A stretch of DNA of 64,000 bases from Neoscytalidium dimidiatum (GCA_037367355.1 CM074704.1:1984001-2048000), one strand, 5' to 3'. Counted from the stretch's first letter, positions 33,229 to 44,993 are shown. Notes: a model not told the origin generated them from the letters alone. Program-made: numbers and translations.

Positions 33229-35766
33229 ATGCGTCGCTCTCTTTTCTGCTCGCTGCTGGCCGCAGCCTCCGTGCTCGGCGCTCGCGACCTCCGCCCGCGC
33301 AGCTACGATACCCACGACTTCTACGCTGTACAGCTGGACGCCTCTGCCGAGCCCACCGAAGTAGCTGCGCTACTCGGCCTCGAGTACGAGGGCCCGCTCG
33401 GCGAGCTTGACGACCACCATCTCTTTCGCGCCACCAAGCACCAGGACGACATCGTTGCCGACGCGGTCAAAGAATTGAAGCGTCGGAAACGGAGAAGAGA
33501 CGGCTCATTCGATGCGACTCCCCTGGACGCTATCCGCTTCCACCAGAAACAAGAGGCGCGGAAGCGCTTGGTGAAGAGGGGCCCAATTGCGCAAGGCGTC
33601 ACCGGCTCGGTGTCTCAGGGCAAAGAAGAGGAGCCGAATCCCGAAGACCAGGCTGCTGTTGCCTCCCGCCAGGTCGTGATGGACTCCTTGGACATCCACG
33701 ATCCCATATTCAAGGACCAGTGGCACTTGTATAACACTCTGGAGGTGGGAAACGATTTGAACGTGTCGGGCCTGTGGTCGGAAGGAATCACGGGCAAGGG
33801 CTCGACCGTGTGCATCGTTGACGACGGCTTGGACATGGACAGCGATGATCTGAGGGACAACTATTTCAGGAAAGGCTCCTACGACTACAATGACCATGTC
33901 AAGGATCCCAAGCCGAGACTCTCGGATGATAGGCACGGCACGAGATGTGCTGGCGAAGTTGCGGCTGCGAAAAACAATGCTTGCGGCGTTGGTGTCGCGT
34001 GGAATTCTCGCATTTCCGGAGTGCGTATTCTTTCTGGAGGCATCACCGATGCCGACGAAGCGCTCGCTATGAACTATGAATACCAGGAAAACCAGATCTA
34101 CTCCTGCTCTTGGGGGCCTCCTGACGATGGAAAATCGATGGATGCCCCAGGTATTCTCATCCGGAAGGCCATGGTCAAAGGCGTTCAGAAAGGCCGAGAC
34201 GGTAAAGGTTCCATCTATGTTTTCGCTGCCGGAAATGGAGCGGCCAACGACGACAACTGCAACTTCGACGGTTACACCAACAGCATCTACAGCGTGACCG
34301 TTGGCGCTGTTGACAAGCAAAATAACCACCCCTACTACTCGGAGAAGTGCTCGGCGCAGCTTGTTGTGACCTACAGCAGCGGCATGAGCGACTCCATCCA
34401 CACGACGGACGTGGGAACTGACAAGTGCAGTACCACCCACGGAGGAACCTCTGCTGCTGGCCCCCTGGTCGCTGGTATTTATGCACTTGCGCTAGAGGCT
34501 CGGCCCGAACTTACCTGGCGCGACATCCAATGGATTACTGTCAATACGGCTGTCAAGCTCGACACCCAGAGCGACTGGCAGGAAACACCGTACGGAAAGC
34601 AGTACAGCCACCAATTTGGCTACGGCAAGGTCGACGCGTACACTCTCGTCCATGCGGCTAAGACTTGGGATCTCGTCAAGCCCCAGGCCTGGTTTTTCTC
34701 CCCGTGGATGCACGTGAAGCACGAGATCCCGCAAGGCGAGATGGGTCTTGCGAGTCACTTTGAAGTGACCGAAGACATGCTGAAGGACGCCAACCTGGAG
34801 AGGCTCGAGCACATTACGCTCACGATGAACGTGGAGCACACCCGGCGGGGAGATCTTAGCGTCGAACTCCGGAGCCCGAGCGGCATCGTCAGCCATCTTT
34901 CGACCGCACGTCGCCACGATAATTACATGGGCGGATACGTCGACTGGACTTTCATGTCGGTGGCGCACTGGGGCGAGAAGGGTGTCGGCAATTGGACCGT
35001 TATTGTCAAAGACACCAACGTCAACGAGCACAAGGGGACCTTCACGGACTGGAAGCTGCGCCTCTGGGGCGAATGCATCGATGCCAGCAAGCAAGAGCTC
35101 CTCCCCATGCCCGAAGAAACCGACGACGACGACCACGACGTCATTGTCGCCCCTCCGACCACCACCGCCATCGCCGCCTCTTCGACGAGCACCTCCACCG
35201 CCACGGTCATTCCGACCGACATCCCCGACCGTCCCACGAAGCCCAAGCCCACCAACTCGGACGCCACCGTCACCCCCTCCAAACCTGCATCCGGCTCCGC
35301 CGTCCCCACGGCCACCGCGCCCGCCAGCGGCGAGGAAGAAGAGACCTCCCCCGTCCCCGGCGACAACTTCCTCCCCTCGCCCTTCCCCACCTTCGGCGTC
35401 AGCAAGCGCACCCAGATCTGGATCTACGGCTCGCTCGCCCTCATTGCCATCTTCTGCTGCAGCCTGGCCGTCTATCTGTGGTACGCGCGCCGCAAGCGTC
35501 TCCGGGCGAACCCTCGTAGCGAGTACGAGTTCGAGCTGGTCGATGGCGCGGACGATGACGATGCGCGGGGCGCGGCCGGCGCCCTCAACGGGCGTAAGGG
35601 GAAGAGACGGGCGGGCGAGCTGTACGATGCGTTTGCGGGCGAGAGCGATGAGGAGCTGTTTAGTGAGAGCGAGGATGGGTACAGGGATCATGTGGATGAG
35701 GAGGATGAGGAGGAGTATGATGAGAAGACAGGGCTGACCGCGGGGAATGAGGCGGACAGGAGGTAG
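33229..35766 (+). CDS. kex2: Kexin-type proprotein convertase (KEX2/KexB)
   Basis: A single exon of 845 residues. The frame is open further upstream but has no ATG before 33229, where a signal peptide begins (MRRSLFCSLLAAASVLGA). A propeptide follows, ending in dibasic sites such as RKRLVKRG. The subtilisin domain has the catalytic triad Asp198 (IVDDGLD), His236 (DRHGTRCAGEV) and Ser408 (HGGTSAAGP), with the oxyanion Asn336 in AAGNGA. From memory these positions match yeast Kex2 with a constant offset of 23 for the triad. A P domain ends near WGECIDAS. It is followed by a Ser/Thr/Pro-rich stalk, a membrane segment (YGSLALIAIFCCSLAVYLWY) and an acidic cytosolic tail. The tail contains YEFELV, a likely late-Golgi retention tyrosine motif. 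It cleaves secreted precursors after Lys-Arg and Arg-Arg in the late Golgi. Confidence 0.97.
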   Translation: MRRSLFCSLLAAASVLGARDLRPRSYDTHDFYAVQLDASAEPTEVAALLGLEYEGPLGELDDHHLFRATKHQDDIVADAVKELKRRKRRRDGSFDATPLDAIRFHQKQEARKRLVKRGPIAQGVTGSVSQGKEEEPNPEDQAAVASRQVVMDSLDIHDPIFKDQWHLYNTLEVGNDLNVSGLWSEGITGKGSTVCIVDDGLDMDSDDLRDNYFRKGSYDYNDHVKDPKPRLSDDRHGTRCAGEVAAAKNNACGVGVAWNSRISGVRILSGGITDADEALAMNYEYQENQIYSCSWGPPDDGKSMDAPGILIRKAMVKGVQKGRDGKGSIYVFAAGNGAANDDNCNFDGYTNSIYSVTVGAVDKQNNHPYYSEKCSAQLVVTYSSGMSDSIHTTDVGTDKCSTTHGGTSAAGPLVAGIYALALEARPELTWRDIQWITVNTAVKLDTQSDWQETPYGKQYSHQFGYGKVDAYTLVHAAKTWDLVKPQAWFFSPWMHVKHEIPQGEMGLASHFEVTEDMLKDANLERLEHITLTMNVEHTRRGDLSVELRSPSGIVSHLSTARRHDNYMGGYVDWTFMSVAHWGEKGVGNWTVIVKDTNVNEHKGTFTDWKLRLWGECIDASKQELLPMPEETDDDDHDVIVAPPTTTAIAASSTSTSTATVIPTDIPDRPTKPKPTNSDATVTPSKPASGSAVPTATAPASGEEEETSPVPGDNFLPSPFPTFGVSKRTQIWIYGSLALIAIFCCSLAVYLWYARRKRLRANPRSEYEFELVDGADDDDARGAAGALNGRKGKRRAGELYDAFAGESDEELFSESEDGYRDHVDEEDEEEYDEKTGLTAGNEADRR

Positions 35767-36465
35767 TTGATAGGGTTACTGGTGAGCATGAGGTCGGGGT
35801 TATAAGGTGCATTTGGTTTTCCACTGTTGATGGAACGGATATTAGAAACTCCATGCAGAGTGATTCTTTTATATGCTGATGGTGTTTTATGCGGTTTTAG
35901 GTCTTCGGCTGTATGGAAATTATCTTCTCTTTTCGCTTCAAGTCGATTTCTGAATCCTAGCATGGCTGGCGGCGTAACTCATTTGTCCGGCCCTGTTGTT
36001 TGATAAAAGGAGGGACGATGGACTGCAGCGATTGCGTTTTGGGTGGATTATGATGGTGCAACGCGAGGCAGCGCTGTATATATTTATGGTATTTGGAATT
36101 CGAGTTCCCCACGTCCGAAGTATTGCATGTACTGCAATAGGATACTCAGCTAGAGTCCCCCAGAAATCGCAATCAGGTGACACTGCGAAAAGTTCAAGGT
36201 GTTCAACCTCCCGAATGTCACCATTCCCGGGTCTCACAGCCCTTGTCCACCACTACCACCACCACCACCTCCTCCTCCTCCCTTTGTCCCCTGCATCCCA
36301 TTCAATCCCCAAAACAGCCCTCCCGCTCCATCCACGCCTGCCGCAACTCTCTTCCCCTCGTTCTACCAACCCGCCACCGCCCCGAGTCCCGGCCCCACCA
36401 CCTCAACCTCCCCCCGACCCACCCAAAAAAAAAGGGGTTCTAACACTCCACAGCCAGAACCAACC
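35767..36465. other. Intergenic between KEX2 and tRNA-Ser
   Basis: KEX2 3' flank, then a CCACCACC/CTCCTCCTCC-rich simple-sequence stretch at about 36246-36300. No gene seen. Confidence 0.5.
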
Positions 36466-36470
36466 AAAAA
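36466..36470 (-). terminator. Pol III terminator of tRNA-Ser
   Basis: TTTTT on the minus strand, 16 bases beyond the tRNA 3' end. Confidence 0.6.
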
Positions 36471-36486
36471 TATTTTCGGCTTGATG

Positions 36487-36643
36487 CGACACCAACGAGA
36501 TTCGAACTCGCGCTCCCGAAGGAACTGGCTATGCAGCTAATGGGACGATTCTGATGGTTGAGGTCTCGGGTGTGTGAGACCTGGACCGTGAATGCCATCA
36601 GCCCAATAGCAGGCCAGCGCGTTAACCACTCCGCCATAGTGCC
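36487..36643 (-). tRNA. tRNA-Ser (anticodon GCT), intron-containing
   Basis: Read on the minus strand: acceptor stem GGCACTA pairs with TGGTGTC (two G-U pairs) and the discriminator is G, as in serine tRNAs. The D arm is GCG...CGC and contains the A box TGGCGGAGTGG. The anticodon stem CTGGC pairs with GCCAG, and the loop C-T-GCT-A carries anticodon 36610..36608. An intron of 76 nt (36606..36531) follows position 37, the canonical place. The long variable arm TTCC-TTC-GGGA and the T arm GCGAG-TTCGAAT-CTCGT complete a type II tRNA of 81 nt. All helices form, so I am confident of the identity; the intron is unusually long. Confidence 0.9.
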
Positions 36644-38577
36644 TTGACTCGGTTCAAGGGGAGTCTGTGTTATGTAAGCAGCACGAGCGGTGGGGGATAT
36701 ATATTAATCGTGATGAGGCGGGGTTGGGGGAGTGGGCGTTGGGTGGTGGTTAAGGCTGTGTTAGAGAGCTGAGCGTTTGTGGCGTTGTTGATATGCATCT
36801 TCTCGTTGCTGTTTCTCCGCATGCAGGATATTCGAAGAAGAAGCTGCGCGGGAGAGGTGGTAAGGAGTTGGCGAGGGCCTTTGTCGTTGGATTTTCGACG
36901 TTCTTTTACTGAAGGCTCGGTGGGCCGAGGAGATTAGCGTGGAAATATACCCGGCGATGGAATATTAATCAGCAGCGGAGAGCTTTCATCGTTAGAGAAG
37001 AGCTTGGCAGTCAAAGAAAGAGTTTGAAGGCATCGATTTGAAAAAAAGAATTAATAATCCAAAAGGGCTTATGAGATTGGTTTCGTAGAGCTTCTGCTAT
37101 TTCGGGTTGGCAGCAGCACCGGAGCGAACCATGTGAAATGGTTTTCGCTGGTGGATCATTTACTTCAATCTACAAAAAGCTTTGAATGGTATGTAATCGG
37201 GGACATACTGCTGGATAGTCTACTGTCAGATAATATACAACACGCACCTGTACATTATATTGCTGCTGGCAGCCAACACGAGTTTTTGGATGCATCTAGA
37301 ATCTTAAGCATGTCCAAAATACAGAAAACGGGGTAGCAAAGCTAGTAACTGCTACTATCAACGTGCAGATGGGTGCGTTGTGAACAATTATCTTGTCAGA
37401 ACGAAACGATGTGTTGGCGATGCTTTGTCAAACACTTTAGCTTGGACGCTAAGATGAGGCACGTTGCGCTCATATATTTATCAGGAAGGCTTGAGAATTA
37501 GTGTTTCTTAATGAGGAAATTGACGGGAAAGCAGGATGATTTCATCTGGTGTATTATCATATTCCTTTAGCAAATTCTCTTCAATGCAGTGATTCAAGCG
37601 CAATTGCTTCCATCGTTTTCTATAGGACCTGCTGATAAAGCAAAATGCATCGTCTCCGTAATTTCTAATCACCACTAATCTTATACATTGCTGGGGCGCA
37701 GCTCGTGGTCTTTCTCGGGCCGTAGCCGCAAGAGCCTTGATCTCACCCCTTCTCACAGATCACGGCCATGTCATTACTCGCTCCAACATCTGAGTGGCTT
37801 CGAAATTCCAACGGATGTCTAAAGCACTTAGTTATTCCCATATTTTAAAAATACGTGAATTGCCAGTATGACATCTCTCGGGTAAAGATTGAAACTTAGA
37901 TGGCGCTACCGTATATAAGAGATTTTGGCTGCTAGACTAGTTAGCTAACCAAGCCTTTTCTCAAAATTCTATATCCCGAAATTATATTTATTGTCACCAA
38001 GCCTTCCTTGACACTATCCAGCATTGACGTTAATCTGACACATACAGCTATGCTTTTGGGCTCGGTTGTACGGCCCTGAAAACCAAAACATGCCACAAGT
38101 TGGAAAACGGAAATCCTGCGGAGATGGAAAGATTAAGGGACCCTATGGCCATTAGAGTGATTTATATGCCTATACTTGGCTGCTGGATGTTCAGTATGCT
38201 AGGAGACACTACACACGGCCACCGTGGATAGCTTATTTGCCCAGGCAGAGTTCACGGCGGTGCCGTACTGATCAAGGTGTCCTTTACGTCATATAAAGTG
38301 CGCACTGTCCTTCATCATATTTCGATTAATAAACACTTCAAATTTCGGCTGGAAGAATGTACAGAACGGTATTACCGGCCCTATGAACTTCTAGATTAGT
38401 GATATAGACACCGCTGCTCCTGCATCTCACGTGGTCGCAAGACGCGAGGCGTGTATTTGTCACCCAGGTGAAGTTTTTGATTGCTAGAGATTGAGTATAA
38501 GTATAAAGCTGCTGGCAATGTGTCGAAACTTGAAAAGTACAGGGTACCGATAGATCGAGCTAGGGTTGACCTATAAC
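36644..38577. other. Intergenic, no supported gene
   Basis: AT-moderate sequence without coherent frames. TATATAAG at ~37913 and ATATAAAG at ~38291 are TATA-like but too far from the next start to assign. Confidence 0.45.
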
Positions 38578-39615
38578 ATGGATTCTTTCACTGCGCACCA
38601 GTTCATAAACTCGCGATCTCTCCAATACACCTATTATTCGTCACTATCGTCCAATTCCACCGCAGGAGGACCAACTTTGTTGCTTCTGCATGGCTTCCCC
38701 GACTCTGCAACCGTATGGAGCTTCGTAGTACCTTACCTCCTGACACTAGGTCTCCGCATCCTGATACCCGACCTCCTGGGTTATGCTGGTACTTCCAAAC
38801 CGTGGGACCCGTTCATCCTCAACTCCAAGGCTATGGCCGATGATCTCACTGAGATTCTCATTCGCGAGAACGTGACAAAGGTGATTCCAATCGGCCATGA
38901 TTGGGGCGGCTTTCTCGCACACAGATACTACCTATGGCATCCCGAAAACGTCAGCGCCGTCGTCATATCTTCTATTACTACAGATCCGGTAATTCGCGCA
39001 CCAATTGACATCGATCAGCAAGCGGCAATAAACGAGCAGAGGCTAGGCTACCCACTACGAGCATACTACAAGTTCTTTGCCGGGCCTGATGCCGCTGAAC
39101 TTATGTCTGGACACCCGGAGAGCTTCGCACAGGGAGGATATGGCGTGGACAATGCGCTGAAGCAGACATTCTGCTACCGTGATGGACTTCGGGATTGGCT
39201 CTTGGCAGACAAACGACGACAACTCCAAGAATGGGCTCTCAATACATCGTCCTACTTGGAAGCTAATGCGAAAAATCTTCAGAGTGGAGGATATAGGTCT
39301 CCCCTCACGTGGTATCGGGCTTATGTTGAGAATTATCACTACCAGGTGGAGAAGGATCTTCCCGATGACGTGGATGTCGTCAAGGCGCCTTTGTTGTTCG
39401 TCGGAGGAGCTACAGACCCGCTTGCTCCGCCTCAGCTGTATGACGAGGCCCATTTACGAGGGATTTTCGCGGACTTCACGAAGACTGTCCTGGACTCTGG
39501 ACATTTCTTACCACTTGAGCAACCTCGCGATTTCGCTCAGACTATTATCGGATGGTTGGATTCAAAGAACCTGACGGCAAGACCTAGGGGACGGAACGAT
39601 ACGGTGTTGTGGTAA
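38578..39615 (+). CDS. Alpha/beta hydrolase, epoxide-hydrolase-like
   Basis: A single exon of 345 residues, starting at ATG 38578; the frame extends four codons upstream only to a TTG. The oxyanion motif is LLLHGFPDS. The nucleophile elbow is IGHDWGG with Asp108, as in epoxide hydrolases and dehalogenases rather than serine esterases. The acid is likely Asp280 in GGATDPLAPP and the base His309 in DSGHFLPLEQP. Tyrosines in the cap (WYRAYVENYHY) fit the epoxide-opening pair. There is no signal peptide, so it is cytosolic. It would add water to epoxides, for detoxification or secondary metabolism, but no pathway genes lie beside it. Length and motif order match soluble fungal epoxide hydrolases. 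Confidence 0.92.
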   Translation: MDSFTAHQFINSRSLQYTYYSSLSSNSTAGGPTLLLLHGFPDSATVWSFVVPYLLTLGLRILIPDLLGYAGTSKPWDPFILNSKAMADDLTEILIRENVTKVIPIGHDWGGFLAHRYYLWHPENVSAVVISSITTDPVIRAPIDIDQQAAINEQRLGYPLRAYYKFFAGPDAAELMSGHPESFAQGGYGVDNALKQTFCYRDGLRDWLLADKRRQLQEWALNTSSYLEANAKNLQSGGYRSPLTWYRAYVENYHYQVEKDLPDDVDVVKAPLLFVGGATDPLAPPQLYDEAHLRGIFADFTKTVLDSGHFLPLEQPRDFAQTIIGWLDSKNLTARPRGRNDTVLW

Positions 39616-40489
39616 AGGCAAATAACTTAGTAAGAAGAGAAATCGGTGACCGCAATGCGGAAGGACATCTGAACATGAGAAAATAGTCTGCTTGTATAAG
39701 GCCAATCTGTCTGGAACTACCTTAGGTATTTCTGTGTAGTAATCCTCTGATTCTGGCGATACCTTTTATTCCGGGTGCATGCCGGGTTTATGGCCATCGC
39801 TTCCTCGCAGCGGGCATTGGTCAGATTCTGTTGGTGAAATCTGATAGGTCGAAGCTGATGCTGGTTGAGCCAGAACTCCCAAAAGTTACATTATTGCAAC
39901 TCCATGATTCTCTGGAGGCCGGGATGTGGTTTGGGTGGTTGATCCGTAAACAGTCTCCGTATGAAGGATGGACACAAAGCGGCTTCAAGGACGCTCGGGT
40001 CATGCCCGGCGTGTCTCGGCCCGTTCTCCTGAAACCCATGCAAGATGACTCTGCAGGCGTATGTACATTCGGAAATGATTAACCATCTGCATACCTTTTT
40101 CTGTTTGGCAATGTAAGATTGCCGCGCTCTCAGTGCGGCCTCCCGTTGCCCGTTGACCCCCAATATCCACCCTGTGTCACCTTCAGCTGGAAGCTGGCAC
40201 GATTTTGTGCACTAGCCTATGACAAAGCCGGTGTTACTGCTATATAGCCTGATGTAACGTCATAGTGCGTCGGCTCTGATGCAGCGACGCATGTAACAGG
40301 CTGCAGAAGGCATGCGGTGTTCCCTCTACGAACACCTTTAGGATGGGGCTGTGTTCGCCCTTCGTTCTTCAGATTTGAGGCTTACTCTGTGCAACGGATG
40401 AGACAAGGGATAACCCATTTAAGCCTTGAACGCCCCGACAGGTTCTTCCGAACTCTGTTCGCTCCTGATTCTCCCTCTAAAGCCTGGCG
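39616..40489. other. Intergenic between hydrolase and kelch genes
   Basis: Short frames only; no motif found. Confidence 0.45.
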
Positions 40490-42451
40490 ATGTTGCTGCA
40501 TCCCGTGAAGGCACTGTCATTTCATGTCGCCAGCAACCCAGTAGCTGACTTATTACTATGTCTCCTATTATTCTTTCGTATATCCTGTACCAACGCTGCT
40601 AGCGTACCCAGCCTTGTCAGCCTTGCGACCCGACAAGACAATGGCGCAGTCTCTCCCAGCACCTTTCTTCGGAGAGCGTACCACGCATGTAAGCCAGATA
40701 TTCCAATACGTACAAATAGCTGCCCACTGACCACCCTAAAGCGGTCGTTGCCGGCAGCAGAGTGTACATAGATGGCGGAGAATTTTCCGCGTCTGACACC
40801 ACCGGAGATGTTTATTGGGCGTACTGTAACGTACTCAACTTTCTATTGGAGAGAAGTGCCTACTGATACACTTATTTGAAAGCTTCCTACCTTCTCTCCA
40901 TAGATCTCTCCAAAAACTGGACGAACTCCACCGTAGTCATTGAGTCATCGTCAAAACCTTCAGGCACACCATCTTTGGTGCACGGCGGCTTATGGTACGA
41001 CGAGACAGCCAACAAGCTGTATTCTGGATTCGCTGGAATCGCATCCTTTTTCAACAATACTGCATATTCGTCAAACCAATACGAGACTAGTATATGGTCT
41101 TTCACGCCCGACGGCGTGGGCGGTGGGAACTGGGAGACAGTTCTGGCACCTGGAGACGAGGCTTTAGACTCGATCGGCAGGCCCAACTTCTGCGCCATTG
41201 CGAGCGGAGCCGGTAAAGGATACGCATTGAGCGGACAAGTTTCCCCGCCGGGCCCGTTCAATGACACGCTGGCTGTCAACATTCCAGGGATGCTCGAATA
41301 CGATTTCGGATCGAAGACGGTGCGGAACTTGACAGTCGAGGGACCTCGTTGGCATGGTAACATCCAATATGCGTCAATGCTGTATGTGAAGAACTTTGGC
41401 AGCCAGGGAGTTTTCCTTGTATTTGGGGGTGACCGCCTCCATGCCAACCCGCCGTCTTATACCTCAAACAACATTGATGATCTTGTATCCTGGGACGTCG
41501 TCTCTATTTTTGATCCCGCATCCGGAAGTTGGTTCGATCAGACAACTACGGGCAACATCCCAACCGCCCGTAAGGAGTTTTGTGTCACCAGCATTGCGTC
41601 TGATAGCGAATCCGTCGAGATCTTTCTCTATGCAGGCTGGGGTGGATCCCTGGGTCCGAGGAGCGTCCCCTTCGATGAAATCTATATTCTTACGTTACCG
41701 GCATTCCACTGGATCAAGGTAGGATATCAATCAGTGGAGACGCGCCACGCTCACACTTGCCACGCTGTCGGCGGCAGCCAGATTCTCGTCATCGGCGGCC
41801 TTAACACATCCTCCAGCGCTCCTAACGGGACGACTCTCTACACTGGGGCTTTCTTGGGCAAAGACCGGTTTGAGCAAGGGCTCGGCGTGTTCGACCTGAC
41901 GAATCTGGACTGGGCGGATCGTTACACGGCGGATGAGGGACAGTACGTACAAGGAGATACAGTGCGCTCATTCTATGCGCAGAAGTAAGTTTTATCATCC
42001 GAAATTCAGTCTGGTGCTGACAGGTAGAAGTAGTCAGGATGCAGACTGGAATTCAACAGAGCTAAAAGCGGTCTTCGATATCAGGAATTTCACTGTCAGC
42101 AATGATACCGCGAGCAACAACAACAACAACAGCGGCAGCCCCTCAGCATTTGGAAATGAATCGCAACCTTCTCTCAGTTCTAGCTCCATTGCAGGAATAG
42201 TGATAGGATGTGTTGCGGGCATAGCCATAGTCACAGGTGTTCTGGTCTGTTTCTGCATGCAGAAGCGGCGAAGAGAACGGGGCAGAGCACAACAAACCCG
42301 CGGCGAGAAACCCCAAATTGTAGCTGAAGCGGAAGGAAATCAGTTTGTAGAGCTTCAAGGCAGTTCTGCGAGGGGGGAGCTGGAAAGTACAAAAAAGGAT
42401 TCAGTGCGTGAGATAGATAGCCAGGCTCTTGCTGCGGAGCTTCCAACCTGA
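40490..42451 (+). CDS. Kelch-repeat type I membrane protein
   Basis: Four exons: 40490..40688, 40742..40825, 40883..41984 and 42028..42451, giving 602 residues. Introns are 53, 57 and 43 nt with donors GTAAGC, GTAACG and GTAAGT. An N-terminal hydrophobic segment (VADLLLCLLLFFRISCTNA) acts as a signal peptide, though ~18 residues precede it. The body is a beta-propeller of kelch-like repeats (VYIDGGEFSA, ARKEFCV with FLYAGWGG, RHAHTCHAVGGSQILVIGG). Near the C-terminus an Asn/Ser-rich linker precedes one membrane helix (IAGIVIGCVAGIAIVTGVLVCF), then a basic cytosolic stop RRRER and an acidic tail. Several Asn-x-Thr/Ser sites support an extracellular propeller. Such fungal proteins are common but functionally unassigned; surface sensing or adhesion is only a guess. 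Confidence 0.88.
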
Positions 42452-43010
42452 GGTTGATAACACAGCTATTTATAGCTCATGCATGTAGGTATACTCAAAA
42501 TGTATGCTGTAGTTATTTCTAATGCATCTTAACTTTCACAACTACGGGATATGATCGATATTCTAAAAGAGGCCATTCCCTGCTCATCTTCAAGCAATAT
42601 GAATTTTTTCCTTCTTTCCACTGAGGATCTGTAACCCGACTTCCACATTCATACCGGGAAATGTATTTCTTGAATTTACTGATTTCGCTTTGATGTGAGC
42701 TACGGCTTTGTCGATACGACGGGTTAGGTTTGCTTCTATCGATTCAAAGTCTCCATCCGCCAGTAGTCCGCACCAAAGACAGCTAGTAAGGGTAATTTCA
42801 ACACCAGTGGAAACTCCAGCCGCCGCCAGCGCAGTCCAATATAATTTCCCAGACTTTTACTGATTGCAGGCCCCGATTGTGGTTTGCAGGGAACCGTGGC
42901 TGATTGCAACTAAGCCACTAGCCTCCCTGTATTCAGTAAAACAAAACATGTCATTGTTTGAAATAATGTAGATAAATTCATCACTTCTGCGCGTCCGTCC
43001 GATTTGCAAC
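42452..43010. other. Intergenic between convergent genes
   Basis: 3' flanks of the kelch gene and of the membrane-protein gene. Nothing recognised. Confidence 0.5.
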
Positions 43011-44993
43011 TCAATCCTTCTCCTCCGAGCTGTCTTCGTTATTCCTGCGATGCAAACGCGGGTGCCCACGATCCATTCCATCAATCAACGGAAACTTCGA
43101 GTCGTCCGTAACCGGCACATACGTATTAGCATCGCCCCACTTCCCCACGCCTGCGGCTTCGTAAACCAATCTCTGCTGCTGAAACGACCCATCCAGCAAC
43201 CATTGCAGCCTGGCATACTCCCAAACATGGAATCGCTCCTGCACCAAGCCCACGACGGTATCAACGAACAGCCCCACAAACGCAATCGCGCACCCCACCA
43301 CAACGACTACGATCACAGCAGGCAGGTGGAAGTTCGTGTACCCAGAGCCGGCGCGAATGCGCTGCGCAGCGCAATCGTCCAGCGAATCCGCGTCGGTCTG
43401 CTCGACCACGAACCTCTCCATGGCCGCGTCAGCGGGCCCTGTCACGTACTCGACCACGCCCTCCTGGATCAGGGCCAGCGACATGGCGAACCAGCGCGAC
43501 ACCTCGGCCCGCCACTGGTCGGCCGGCAGCTCGCCGTACTGCGTCGTGTCGATGACCGTCTTGGACGCGAGCAGCCGGTCGCCCGGCATCATGCGCGCCA
43601 CGAAGCCGAAGTCCGGCTGGAAGACCACGGCGGCGGCGAGCAGGCGGAAGGCGGTCGCCATCTGGCGCGCGGGCAGGCCGAGCAGGGCGATGGCGTTGGG
43701 GATGCCGCGGGCGGAGCGGAAGGGCGTGCACGCGCGGTCGGACGCGGACGTGGCGGCGCGGCAGAACTGGTGCTGCTCGACGCAGCCGAGGACCGAGACG
43801 GGCCGCACTTGCAGGTAGATGGTCGTGTTGTCGGAGAGACCGGTGCCCCAGTCGGACGGCTCGACTTCGAACCACGGGTCCGAGACGGGGCTGAGGTACG
43901 ACATCCAGTTCGCCGAGAGGAAGAATATGGAGGCGCCGGCATCGGTGCGATCGATGATTGAGTTGTTGGCCAACCACATATTGTTGGTGCCGGCTGGGTC
44001 ATAGCCAAGTGTGCTTTGGGCGTGTTAGTTTTGATCTTTCCTTTTGTTTTTTTGGTCCTGCAGGGATGCTCACGTTAGGGTATAGCCATTGACATATCTC
44101 AGAGAGTTTGACGAGTAGTTCAAAGTGGAGACGGACTCGTAGGCGATGTTGGGGCCGTAGTAGTAGTGCAAGACATATTCGTCGCGTGTTGAGTTCTCTT
44201 GCACAATTTCGGCGTAATTAGAGCGCATCGGGGAGCAGGTGACGACCTTGCGGTAGTCGATGGCGTCTTCCTCCGGACCATTCATGCCGAGATCACTGTT
44301 CGAGTTGATGTATCCCGTGTCCATGGCAATGGGCACTGAATTGTTCCTGACACAGAGGTCCTGGTCAGTGAAGGGACAGGCGGAATCGCTGGACGTCCAG
44401 TTGAGGCGAGGAGCGGGCTGCCTGTTGCAGAAGCTCGAGCCTTCCGTTCCGTTGTAACACTGCCGGACATAGGTGGTTGCAGACTCCATGCGGTCGGTCC
44501 AGTAGACGCCCCAGGATTGTAGGTTGTCAGTGGCTATAGAGACATACCCACATTGAGAGTTCTTAATCAACACCTGATCTCCATTTGCAGTCCAGATGAG
44601 TGAAATGTACAAACGGATAACGGCAGATGCGACGACGAATAGCAGTGACAACAAGATCACTACAGAGCCCCGGGCTAGGGCTGAGGACAAGCCGAGTTTC
44701 TTCCGCCACCCGACTGCTAGCCGGACGAAGAGCCAGAGCGCCTGAGTGTGCGAGTTGCTGTTCCGGAGGACGGTCCGGATGTTGTGGCGATACCCGTCCT
44801 GCGACTCTTGAGGAGATAGAGCCTGGTGAAGCACGAATTTAACAATATTCCACGCTTGCACCGCTGCAAAGCCGGTGAAGATGATCAGAGCAGCAGACAA
44901 GATACCTCCACTGCGCTCTGAGAGGGTTAGTGTCCACACATCGTTCGCATGGTCTTTCCAGACTCCACGATAAATTTCAATTGTTGACGACAT
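43011..44993 (-). CDS. Multi-pass membrane protein, unknown function (640 aa)
   Basis: Two exons, 44993..44074 and 44013..43011, with a 60-nt intron (donor GTGAGC, branch ACTAAC, acceptor AAAG), give 640 residues. The frame reaches a GTG upstream, but ATG 44993 (MSSTIEIYRG) is the first ATG. Membrane segments: ~residues 26-50 (GGILSAALIIFTGFAAVQAW), ~105-128 (VVILLSLLFVVASAVIRLYI) and one near residue 555 (AVIVVVVVGCAIAFVGLFV). A large Cys- and N-glycosylation-rich loop lies between the second and third. That loop (CYNGTEG, CNRQPAPRLNWTSS, CPFTDQDLCVRNNS) is probably extracellular and disulphide-bonded. The C-terminus is charged (NNEDSSEEKD). I do not recognise a family; the layout resembles fungal orphan receptor-like proteins. 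Confidence 0.8.

Noticed and set aside
26986..35766. Idea that PhoD phosphatase and KEX2 form a functional unit because they are divergent
   Set aside because: Both are broadly conserved single genes with unrelated roles; adjacency alone is weak evidence.
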